Below, one piece after another: positions 39,261 through 46,914 of a stretch of DNA of 64,000 bases. The position numbers and the translations under genes were made by a program. The notes under the pieces are model-generated. The model ran no database searches. It was not told the origin of the DNA and was given only the letters and a program-made list of their open reading frames with translations. The DNA comes from an uncultured Anaerolineae bacterium (GTDB taxonomy: Bacteria; Chloroflexota; Anaerolineae; Anaerolineales; Villigracilaceae), in NCBI GenBank assembly GCA_903875215.1, contig CAIQVH010000031.1, forward strand, positions 515,756-579,755. Direction: 5' to 3'. Positions within the stretch are counted from its first letter, which is position 1. Each line of letters opens with the position of its first letter.

Positions 39261-39367
39261 GGGTCTGAATTGCTTCCGCAAAAAGCTCCGCCGTGTTGCC
39301 CAGCAAGCAGAGAGCCGCTTTGTGATAAACCGCCAGTCTGCAGATTGGGCCAACACCACCACGCGAT

Positions 39368-39889
39368 TCATACCGCGCCTCGCGCCTGATCCTGCTCCTC
39401 CAGGGCCTGTCTCAAGCGGCGGGTCTGTTCAATCTGCACAGCGCGCTGCGCTTCGCGCACCAACGCCGGTAAACTGCGCCGCCGCCGGAAGGGCGCATTG
39501 GCCGGGAGATACACCTGCGGAAGAGCGTGGGGCTGGCTGTTGAGCGCCACGTTAAAACAGGGCGCCCAACGCTGAATCAACCAGCGCTCCGCCGCGCTGA
39601 CCTCGTTCCCAACCGCCGCGAAGCTCTCCGCTTGCGAACTGAACAATTCCAGGCTGAAATTCATCGAGGCCGGCCAGTTGACCCACACAAAGCGCCCCAC
39701 CATCGAATGGCCTTTATATCCGCCCAGCAAATGCTCCCACACCCGCCCAAATGCCAGCTGCGACTGCCCGACATAAAACACCACTTCCGCATCCCGCAGC
39801 AGGTACAAATCCAGGCTCTGCCACTCCGCCGGGCACTCCGGAACCAGCAAAAACTGCTTAAGAGAAATCACCATCGCCGGCACGCTCAT
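39368..39889 (-). CDS. GIY-YIG-like nuclease family protein
   Basis: The 173-residue protein has the GIY-YIG pattern. A first strand with YLLRDAEVVFYVGQS matches the second half (YVG) of the family signature. FGRVWEHLLGG supplies the conserved Arg and His, and EVSAAERWLIQRWAPCFNVAL matches the late Glu and P-x-F-N. The first half of the signature (GIY) is weak, so activity is uncertain. The C-terminus is basic and charged. No neighbour is cotranscribed. Some members are homing or repair-type nucleases, others are uncharacterised. Confidence 0.75.
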   Translation of the reverse strand: MSVPAMVISLKQFLLVPECPAEWQSLDLYLLRDAEVVFYVGQSQLAFGRVWEHLLGGYKGHSMVGRFVWVNWPASMNFSLELFSSQAESFAAVGNEVSAAERWLIQRWAPCFNVALNSQPHALPQVYLPANAPFRRRRSLPALVREAQRAVQIEQTRRLRQALEEQDQARGAV

Positions 39890-39942
39890 AACCCGATTTT
39901 ATCGCGAAATGCCTGGTGATTTCGCGTCCTGTCCGTAAAACT

Positions 39943-40043
39943 CCCTCACCCTAACCCTCTTCCTTTTGGAGAGTGAATTGCCCCCTCTCCCCCCGGAAGA
40001 GGGAATTGCCCCCTCTCCCCCCGGGAGAGGGCAGGGGTGAGGG
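39943..40043. repeat. Hairpin-forming CCCTCACCC repeat with an internal 28-bp tandem duplication
   Basis: The outer arms CCCTCACCC (39943-39951) and GGGTGAGGG (40035-40043) are inverted, extended by CCCTCT/AGAGGG. Inside, a 28-base unit starting GAATTGCCCCC occurs twice (39975-40002 and 40003-40030) with one mismatch. It resembles widespread intergenic palindromic repeats and may also act as a transcription barrier before the lipoprotein genes. Confidence 0.8.
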
Positions 40044-40151
40044 TAAAAGTCTGCTCGATCCCAGTCAATCAGCCTTGCAAAACAGAAAAGACATCTTAAC
40101 AAAATCTAAACATTTATTAAGTAAGATAGCGACATGTTGAAAGGACTACCG

Positions 40152-41549
40152 ATGAAACCCAAATCTTTATACCTTGTGAGCTTGTTCGTTTTATTGTCCC
40201 TCCTGGCCGGCGCCTGCGCCCCGGCCGCCCAGCCAGCCCAGGCCGCCCAGGCCCCTGCCGGGCAATCCCAGCCAGCCAGCACCGCCGCGCTTGAACCGAC
40301 CCTGGCGCCCTCCCTGCCGCAAACTACGCCCGCCGCAGTCACCCTCACCCCGGCCACCCAAAAACAGAAAAAACAGCCCGGCGAAAAAATGCCGACCGGC
40401 CCCGGTTCCTTCACCATGGAACAAACCCTTTCCGATAAAGCCCAGGAAATGACCATCGCCTTCGACGGCCTGGCCTTCCTGACCGGCAACCTCGGCTCCG
40501 ACTCGTTCTTCCCGCCCGGCAAAGTGGCCGATTTCTGGGGCTTCCAATACCTGCGGGATAATGACCCCAGCGAGATGGGCCACAACACCGACTTCCTGAC
40601 CCTGGCCTCGCTCAACATGTTCAGCATCCTCACCAGCCAGCAGAAAACCCAACTGGCCGATCTCGCCCGCAGCCAGGTCGCATCGATCAACGACTACGGC
40701 TACAAACGCTTCGTCCTGATGACCGCCTTCCGCCGCCTGCTGGATGGCGACCTGCCGGCCGGAACCAGCGGCCTGAACGAGGAAGCCGTCCGCGCCCTCT
40801 CAGCCGAAATGTACCGTCTCGACGGCCAGATCAGCCTCGAACGCGCCCAGGTCATGGGCAATATCCTGTACAACCTGAACGACGAACAAAAAGCCTACCT
40901 GGCCAAAATGGTCGGGCAAGGCATGACCAGCTGGCCGGTGGTGGACGAACCGGTTGAACTGCGCCCGCTCTCGCGCGATGAGAAAATCGCCGTGATGACC
41001 TACTCCGGCGATCTGTTCAGCTGGTATGCCGGTTCCATCGAAGCGGATGTTTACTTCTGCCCCGAGCGCCACGGCACCTACTTCGGCTCCTTCTACATGA
41101 AAGACGCGCCCGCGGTTGGCAATCCCGGCTACAGCATCGGCACCAACATCACCGCCGATATGGGCGATGCCTTTATCGCCGCGCTCAGCCCCGAACAGGC
41201 GCCGCTCATCACCGGCCTGGTCGACATCCAGCGCCCCTACCTGGAAGGCATCGTCGACGTGCGCACCCAGGTCTCCACCGAGCTGCGCCAAACCATCAGC
41301 GGCGGCAGCGTGGATAGCGCCAAGGTCCTCAGCCTGATGGAACAATATGGCCAACTGGATGGCTCGCTCGTCTACAATTTTGCCACCAACTTTGCCAAAG
41401 TCGGCCAAACACTGACGGAAGCCCAAAAAGCCACCCTGATGGACCTGCGCCACCAGACCCTCGGCGATTACACACCCGATGCCGCCTACCTGTTCTCCGA
41501 ACCCATCCCATTCCCCGACGTGCCGAATACCGATTTCCTGTTCAAATAA
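40152..41549 (+). CDS. Lipoprotein with repeated LTxxQ-like motifs
   Basis: ATG at 40152 has AAAGGA seven bases upstream (an in-frame ATG at 40134 is less likely) and gives 465 residues. A lipoprotein signal ends at LLAGAC. It is followed by a 70-residue Ala/Pro/Gln/Lys linker, then an all-helical domain. LTxxQ-like motifs recur (LTSQQ, LNDEQ, LSPEQ, LTEAQ, and a looser LSDKAQ), each followed by spaced leucines. LTxxQ pairs define the Spy/CpxP family of helical periplasmic proteins; here they are more numerous and spread through a larger protein. No enzyme motif is seen. First of three lipoprotein genes. Confidence 0.85.
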   Translation: MKPKSLYLVSLFVLLSLLAGACAPAAQPAQAAQAPAGQSQPASTAALEPTLAPSLPQTTPAAVTLTPATQKQKKQPGEKMPTGPGSFTMEQTLSDKAQEMTIAFDGLAFLTGNLGSDSFFPPGKVADFWGFQYLRDNDPSEMGHNTDFLTLASLNMFSILTSQQKTQLADLARSQVASINDYGYKRFVLMTAFRRLLDGDLPAGTSGLNEEAVRALSAEMYRLDGQISLERAQVMGNILYNLNDEQKAYLAKMVGQGMTSWPVVDEPVELRPLSRDEKIAVMTYSGDLFSWYAGSIEADVYFCPERHGTYFGSFYMKDAPAVGNPGYSIGTNITADMGDAFIAALSPEQAPLITGLVDIQRPYLEGIVDVRTQVSTELRQTISGGSVDSAKVLSLMEQYGQLDGSLVYNFATNFAKVGQTLTEAQKATLMDLRHQTLGDYTPDAAYLFSEPIPFPDVPNTDFLFK

Positions 41550-41557
41550 CCCCCCTG

Positions 41558-41594
41558 CCCCGGCCTCCAGCCCCTCTACGGCTGGAGGCCGGGG
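41558..41594 (+). promoter_or_regulatory. Intercistronic hairpin without T-run
   Basis: A perfect 15-bp stem (CCCCGGCCTCCAGCC with 41580-41594) and a seven-base loop, 15 bases before the next start codon. The absence of T argues against termination. It may protect the upstream message. Confidence 0.6.
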
Positions 41595-41609
41595 AGATAG
41601 GCCCAGCCC

Positions 41610-43184
41610 ATGAAACGAATCATCCTTTTATTGACCCTGATTGCCCTGCTGACCGCCTGCAGCGCAAACGCCCCGGCCGCCGAGCAACCCTCCGCGCCCC
41701 AAAACCCCGCGCCCGAAACGGCCCTCGCCTCCACGGCAGCAACCCTGCCCGAAGCCACGGCCACCGCCCCAGCCCTGACTCCAGCCGCCACCAAGAAACC
41801 CAAAAAAGGAGAGCCGACCGCCGCGCTGACCCCCGGCGCAGACGCCTCCACCTCCCAGGGTTCGAAAGAAAAAGGCCCCGCCCCCGCCGCGCCAACTTCC
41901 GCCAACCCGGCCTACCTCGCCACTGAAATCTCCGGGCGGCCAACGGCCAACGGCCTGACCCTCAACATCGTCCCGGCCGCCGAGATGCAAATCGTGATCG
42001 CCTACGGCACCGCCCCCGGCAACTACACCAGCCAGACCGCCCCCGCCACGCTGACGGCTAACACGCCCCATGAAATCGAACTGACCAACCTGACGCCGGA
42101 CACCGCCTACTATTACAGCGTGCTCTCGAATGGCACGCCCGGCCCCGAACACAGCTTCCACACCGCGCGCGCCCCCGGCAGCGCCTTCACCTTCGAGATC
42201 CAAGGCGATTCGCATCCCGAGCGCACCAAGAACCAGTTCGACCCCGCGCTCTACACCCGCACCCTGAGCAGCGCCGCCGCCGACCAGCCCGATTTTTACA
42301 TCGCCATCGGCGACGATTTCAGCGTCGATACGCTCAAAAACGTCAACGCCGAAACGGTGCGCGCGCTGTACATCAACCAGCGCCAATGGCTGGGCCTGGT
42401 CGATGCGCCGGTTTTCCTGGTCAATGGCAACCACGAACAGGCCTCGCTCGCCAACCTGAACAACACAGCCGAAAACGTCGCCGTCTGGGCACAGACTTCG
42501 CGCAACGCCTACTATCCCCAGCCCGCGCCGGATGCCTTCTACAGCGGCGACAGCGAACCGGTTGAATTTATCGGCCCGCTGCGCGATTACTACGCCTTCA
42601 CCTGGGGTGACGCGCTCTTCGTCGTGATCGACCCCTACTGGCACTCCCCGCAAACCGTCGACAACCAGTTTGGCGCCGACCGCACCAACGACAAGAAAAA
42701 CCGCGACATGTGGAACACCACCCTCGGCGACGCCCAATACCAGTGGTTCAAGCAAACCCTCGAAACCAGCAGCGCAAAATACAAGTTCGTTTTCACCCAT
42801 CATGTGCTCGGCTCCGGGCGCGGCGGCATCGAAATGGCCAACTCCTTCGAGTGGGGTGACGCCGCCAATCTCGCCGCGCACCGCCCCGGCTGGGATAAAA
42901 CCATCCACCAGCTGATGGTGGACAACGGCGTGACCATCTTCTTCCAGGGCCACGATCACATCTTCGCCCGCCAGGAACTGGATGGAGTCATTTACCAGTC
43001 TTTGCCTGAACCCGCCAATCCCTTCTACAGCTGGGAAAACGAAGACGCCTACAAAACCGGCGACAAATTCCCCAACAGCGGGCGCGTGCGTGTCAGCGTC
43101 GCGCCGGGCGGCGTCACGGTAGACTACGTCCGCTCCTATCTCGACAAGCCCGACGAAGTGGCCTTCACCTACACCCTGCCCTAA
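41610..43184 (+). CDS. Secreted Fn3-metallophosphoesterase lipoprotein (purple-acid-phosphatase-like), copy 1
   Basis: The 524-residue lipoprotein has lipobox LTAC and a 75-residue Ala/Pro/Thr/Lys linker. A fibronectin-III-like domain (about 100-185, with ELTNLTPDTAYYYSVLSNG) comes before a calcineurin-like phosphoesterase domain. All metal motifs are present: GDSH, GDDF, NGNHE, FTHHVLG and GHDHIF. The Fn3 plus phosphoesterase layout is that of purple-acid-phosphatase-like enzymes, which hydrolyse phosphomonoesters outside the cell. A paralogue follows 13 bases downstream, so the pair arose by tandem duplication. Confidence 0.92.
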   Translation: MKRIILLLTLIALLTACSANAPAAEQPSAPQNPAPETALASTAATLPEATATAPALTPAATKKPKKGEPTAALTPGADASTSQGSKEKGPAPAAPTSANPAYLATEISGRPTANGLTLNIVPAAEMQIVIAYGTAPGNYTSQTAPATLTANTPHEIELTNLTPDTAYYYSVLSNGTPGPEHSFHTARAPGSAFTFEIQGDSHPERTKNQFDPALYTRTLSSAAADQPDFYIAIGDDFSVDTLKNVNAETVRALYINQRQWLGLVDAPVFLVNGNHEQASLANLNNTAENVAVWAQTSRNAYYPQPAPDAFYSGDSEPVEFIGPLRDYYAFTWGDALFVVIDPYWHSPQTVDNQFGADRTNDKKNRDMWNTTLGDAQYQWFKQTLETSSAKYKFVFTHHVLGSGRGGIEMANSFEWGDAANLAAHRPGWDKTIHQLMVDNGVTIFFQGHDHIFARQELDGVIYQSLPEPANPFYSWENEDAYKTGDKFPNSGRVRVSVAPGGVTVDYVRSYLDKPDEVAFTYTLP

Positions 43185-43197
43185 CATTGGATAACCC

Positions 43198-44823
43198 ATG
43201 AAAACACCCCGCTTTAGCCTGCTCCTGCCCCTGCTTATTTTGCTCGCCCTGGCCGTTTCCTGCGCCGCAGTCCCGGCGCAAGCCCCGCAAAGCCAGCCTG
43301 CCGCCAATCCCGCCCAAACCTCCCCCACGGCCAGCCTCGCCCCGGCCGAGGCCGGCACTGCCACCCCCGCGCCGCAAAAGACGCGCAACCCGAAAGGGCC
43401 CAAAGGAACCCCCGGCGCAAAAGGAACACCCGGCGCCAACAAAGGCACCCCCGGCGCGCAAGGCTCGCAGGGTTCGCAAGGCGCACAAGACCCGCAGGCC
43501 TTCCCAACCTCCTCGTATCGTCCCGTCACCGCCGACTTTAACCTGATCCTGGGCCGCCCAACGAGCAATTCCATCGCCGCCAGCCTGTACGCCAAATCAG
43601 ATCTGCAGATTACGCTGGCCTATGGCACCGCCCCCGGCGTGTACAGCACCCAGAGCAACCCGGTCAATCTCAAGGCCGGGGTTCCCCAGACCATCGAACT
43701 GACCAGCCTGGCGCCAGACACGGCTTACTACTACACCATCCTCACCAATGGCGTGCCTTCCACCGAGCACAGCTTTCACACCGCCCGCCCGGCCGGCAGC
43801 AGCTTCACCTTCACCATAGACGCCGACCCGCACAACCGCGACCCGCGCTTCAGCGGCGAACTGTACGCCACCACGTTCGCCAACGTCCTGGCCGACCGCC
43901 CCGACTTTCACATCAACCTGGGCGACACCTTCATGACTGAAAAAGTCCAGGCGCGCAGCTACGCCGTGGCCGAAAGCACCTTCACCGACATGCGTCCCTA
44001 CTTCGGTCTGCTCGGCGCGGATGTGCCGCTGTTCCTCGTCAACGGCAACCACGAAGGCGAGCTCGGCTGGCTGGTCACCAGCGCACAGGATAAAGACCTG
44101 CCGGTCTGGACAACGCAATTGCGCGAGCTTTACTACCCCAACCCCGTTCCCAACGGTTTCTACACCGGCGCTGCCAGCACCGATAGCGCCCTCAACGCCC
44201 CGCGTGACGGCTACTTCGCCTGGAGCTGGGGCGACGCCCAATTCATCGTGCTCGACCCATACTGGTACACCGCCACCAAACCTTCCCCCGCCGACCCCAA
44301 CAACAACTGGAACTGGACACTCGGCAAGGAGCAGTACGACTGGCTCAAAACCACGCTCGAAACCAGCAGCGCCAAATATAAATTCGTCTTTATCCACAAC
44401 CTGGTGGGCGGCATCAACACGGATGGACGCGGCGGCATCGAAGCGGTTCCCTTTTATGAGTGGGGCGGCAACAACGCCGATGGCTCCTACGGCTTCGACG
44501 CCCAGCGTCCCGGCTGGGGCCTCCCCATCCACCAACTGCTCGTCCAGCACCAGGTCAACGCCGTCTTCCACGGCCACGACCACGTCTTCGTCAAGCAGGA
44601 AATGGACGGCATCATCTACCAGGAATGCCCCCAGCCCAGCAACACCCAGCCCGATAACACCAACCTCGCCGCAGAAGCTGGCTACGTCAACGGCGACATC
44701 ATCCCCGGCTCCGGGCATCTGCGCCTGACAGTCACCTCTGACCAGGTCACGGTGGACTTTATCCGCGCCGCTCTGCCCGGCCAGCAAAACGGACAGGTGG
44801 CATATTCCTACACCCTTAAGTAA
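43198..44823 (+). CDS. Secreted Fn3-metallophosphoesterase lipoprotein, copy 2, with collagen-like linker
   Basis: The 541-residue paralogue of the preceding protein has lipobox AVSC. Its linker contains Gly-x-y triplets (GPKGTPGAKGTPG and GAQGSQGSQGAQ) that read like a short collagen segment, with one interruption. The Fn3 domain has ELTSLAPDTAYYYTILTNG. The metal motifs are DPH, GDTF, NGNHEG, FIHNLVG and GHDHVF. TLETSSAKYKFVF is shared word for word with copy 1. The likely role is extracellular phosphate release, with the linker acting as a spacer or for trimerisation (inference). Confidence 0.92.
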   Translation: MKTPRFSLLLPLLILLALAVSCAAVPAQAPQSQPAANPAQTSPTASLAPAEAGTATPAPQKTRNPKGPKGTPGAKGTPGANKGTPGAQGSQGSQGAQDPQAFPTSSYRPVTADFNLILGRPTSNSIAASLYAKSDLQITLAYGTAPGVYSTQSNPVNLKAGVPQTIELTSLAPDTAYYYTILTNGVPSTEHSFHTARPAGSSFTFTIDADPHNRDPRFSGELYATTFANVLADRPDFHINLGDTFMTEKVQARSYAVAESTFTDMRPYFGLLGADVPLFLVNGNHEGELGWLVTSAQDKDLPVWTTQLRELYYPNPVPNGFYTGAASTDSALNAPRDGYFAWSWGDAQFIVLDPYWYTATKPSPADPNNNWNWTLGKEQYDWLKTTLETSSAKYKFVFIHNLVGGINTDGRGGIEAVPFYEWGGNNADGSYGFDAQRPGWGLPIHQLLVQHQVNAVFHGHDHVFVKQEMDGIIYQECPQPSNTQPDNTNLAAEAGYVNGDIIPGSGHLRLTVTSDQVTVDFIRAALPGQQNGQVAYSYTLK

Positions 44824-44851
44824 CTGTCCCCAGCCAGATTCAATCCTGGGC

Positions 44852-44857
44852 TACAAT
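44852..44857 (+). promoter_or_regulatory. Putative -10 box directly before the response regulator start
   Basis: TACAAT at 44852-44857 abuts the first ATG. Transcription would begin at about 44864, where a second in-frame ATG lies, implying a leaderless mRNA. No ribosome site is present. No convincing -35. Confidence 0.4.
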
Positions 44858-45547
44858 ATGACCATGTCTAAAACCATTCTTGTCGCCGACGATAAAGCCA
44901 ACCTCCGCAACCTGGTGCGCGAATACCTCGAAGCCGAAGGGTTTCGCGTGGTCATTGCCGCCGATGGGCGCGAAGCCCTCTTCACGGCCCGCCAGGAAAA
45001 ACCCGACCTGATCCTGCTCGATATCATGATGCCAGAAATGAGCGGGTACGACTTCCTGCGCGCCTACCGCAAGGAACGCGAAACCCCCATCATTTTGCTA
45101 ACCGCCAGGCTCGAAGAAACCGACAAAGTGATGGGCCTGGAACTCGGCGCGGATGATTACGTCACCAAACCCTTTGGGATGAAGGAACTGGTCGCCCGCA
45201 TCCATGCCGTCTTGCGGCGCGCCGGACGTCCCGCCTTGGAGCCGCAAGCGCTGACCCTGGGCAACCTGCGGCTCGACAAAGATTCCCGCACCGTCACCAG
45301 CTCCGGACGCCCCGTCAACCTGACTCCCTCGGAATTTGACCTGCTTCACACCCTGATGAGCACCCCCGGCCGCGTCTTTGCCCGCTCCGAACTGCTGCTC
45401 AAACTGCAAGGCACCACCTTCGAGAACGTTGAACGCACCATTGATGTCCACATCCGAAATTTACGCTCCAAAATCGAACCCGATCCGTCCAAACCCATCT
45501 ACATCGAAACGGTTTTCGGGGTCGGGTACCGCTTTCATCACGAATGA
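44858..45547 (+). CDS. OmpR/PhoB-family response regulator
   Basis: The 229-residue protein (or 227 from the second ATG at 44864) has a receiver domain with the acidic pocket VADD, the phospho-acceptor Asp in LILLDIMMPEMSG, T in LLTAR, and K in DYVTKPFG. A winged-helix DNA-binding domain (about 135-229) ends with RTIDVHIRNLRSKIEPDP and GVGYRF. It overlaps the histidine kinase gene as ATGA, so the two form a two-component pair. The upstream metallophosphoesterase genes are candidate targets, which is only suggested by position. Confidence 0.96.
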   Translation: MTMSKTILVADDKANLRNLVREYLEAEGFRVVIAADGREALFTARQEKPDLILLDIMMPEMSGYDFLRAYRKERETPIILLTARLEETDKVMGLELGADDYVTKPFGMKELVARIHAVLRRAGRPALEPQALTLGNLRLDKDSRTVTSSGRPVNLTPSEFDLLHTLMSTPGRVFARSELLLKLQGTTFENVERTIDVHIRNLRSKIEPDPSKPIYIETVFGVGYRFHHE

Positions 45548-46890
45548 AACTGACTCATAAACTCACCCTCGCCTTTTTGCTTGTCAGCCTGACCGCCGTC
45601 GGGCTGGCAGCGATTGTCGTTTGGGCCACCACCTCCCTGGAATTTAATAAATACCTGGTAGATCAACGCCAGGAGCAGTTTGTTGCCGCAGCCAGTGAGT
45701 ATTACCGCAGCAACGGGCGCTGGGAGGGCGTCGATAGCGCTTTGCGCCAGCAGGGCCTGTTGCCACCCATCCAGCAGCCAGGGCAGACCCCGCCCGATCC
45801 ACAGCCGTTTGCCCTGGTGGATCAGGATCGCAAAGTCATCATCCCGAGCGGCCCGTATCAAAGCGGCGAGAAAATCCAGACGGGTGTGCTCGCCAAGGGC
45901 ATTAAGATCGAGTTCGACGGGCTGGTGGTGGGCACACTCCTCATCACCGGGCAGACGCCGGTGCGCAGCGTCATTGAAACCCGCTATCTCAACAGTGTCA
46001 ACCAATCCCTGCTGGTGGCGGCGCTGGGCGGCGCGCTGATTGCCTTGCTCCTGGGATTATTCCTGGCCCGCTCCCTGGCCCAGCCCCTGCGCGATCTTAC
46101 CGCTGCCACGCACGCCATGGCACAAGGGAATCTCAAACAACAAGTCCCCGTCCGCTCGGCGGACGAAGTGGGCGAACTGGCCTCCGCCTTTAACCAGATG
46201 AGCGCCGACCTGGCGCGCGCTAACCAATCCCGCAAGCAAATGACCGCGGATATCGCCCACGACCTGCGCAACCCGCTGACGGTGATTGGCGGCTACCTGG
46301 AATCCCTGCGCGATGGCATCCTGAAACCCACGCCGCAGCGCTTTGATACCCTCTACACCGAAGTCCGGCACCTGCAGCGCCTGGTGGAAGACCTGCGCCT
46401 GCTCTCGCTGGCCGATGCAGGCGAACTGGTCCTGCAGCGCCAACCGGTCAACCCCATGGACTTGTTGGAACACGCCACGGCAGCCTACCAGCATCAGGCG
46501 CAACAACAGGGCCTGCAGCTTGAAGTGCAGGCGGAAGGCCTTCTCTCCGAAATCAGCCTCGACCCGGAGCGGATGGAACAGGTGCTGGGCAATCTGATCA
46601 GCAACGCGCTGCGTTATACCCAGGCCGGCGGCACCATCCGATTAGCCGCCAGCCAGGCCGCCGGGCAGGTGATGTTATCGGTTCAGGACGATGGCAGTGG
46701 AATCGCGCCGGAGATATTGCCCCATATCTTCGAACGTTCTTATCGTGGCGATGTTTCCCGCCAGGGAAGCGAATCCGGGCTGGGATTGGCCATCGCCAGG
46801 TCAATTGTGGAATTACACGGAGGCCGGATCGGCGTGGAAAGCACACCCGGCGCGGGCAGCCGCTTCTGGATCCGCCTGCCGCTGCACTGA
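45544..46890 (+). CDS. Membrane sensor histidine kinase
   Basis: The 448-residue protein has a first membrane span at about residues 7-27, an extracytoplasmic sensor region of about 125 residues without a known fold, a second span at 155-176, and a HAMP segment. The HisKA domain carries the phospho-acceptor H239 in DIAHDLRNPLT. The ATPase domain contains NLISNALRYT, DDGSGI and GLGLAIARSIVELHGG. It phosphorylates the response regulator encoded by the overlapping upstream gene. Confidence 0.96.
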   Translation: MKLTHKLTLAFLLVSLTAVGLAAIVVWATTSLEFNKYLVDQRQEQFVAAASEYYRSNGRWEGVDSALRQQGLLPPIQQPGQTPPDPQPFALVDQDRKVIIPSGPYQSGEKIQTGVLAKGIKIEFDGLVVGTLLITGQTPVRSVIETRYLNSVNQSLLVAALGGALIALLLGLFLARSLAQPLRDLTAATHAMAQGNLKQQVPVRSADEVGELASAFNQMSADLARANQSRKQMTADIAHDLRNPLTVIGGYLESLRDGILKPTPQRFDTLYTEVRHLQRLVEDLRLLSLADAGELVLQRQPVNPMDLLEHATAAYQHQAQQQGLQLEVQAEGLLSEISLDPERMEQVLGNLISNALRYTQAGGTIRLAASQAAGQVMLSVQDDGSGIAPEILPHIFERSYRGDVSRQGSESGLGLAIARSIVELHGGRIGVESTPGAGSRFWIRLPLH

Positions 46891-46914
46891 TTCAGCTCCG
46901 CGCCACTCCCGGCG

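Noticed and set aside
38749..39889. Type III (ToxIN-like) toxin-antitoxin with a repeat RNA
   Set aside because: Such loci pair a repeat RNA with an adjacent ToxN-type endoribonuclease. The neighbour is GIY-YIG-like and is more than 400 bases away on the other side of a decayed gene.
41628..43595. Long minus-strand open frame opposite the phosphoesterase genes
   Set aside because: Gly/Val/Ala-rich antisense frame across two clearly coding, domain-bearing genes. It is a codon-bias artefact.
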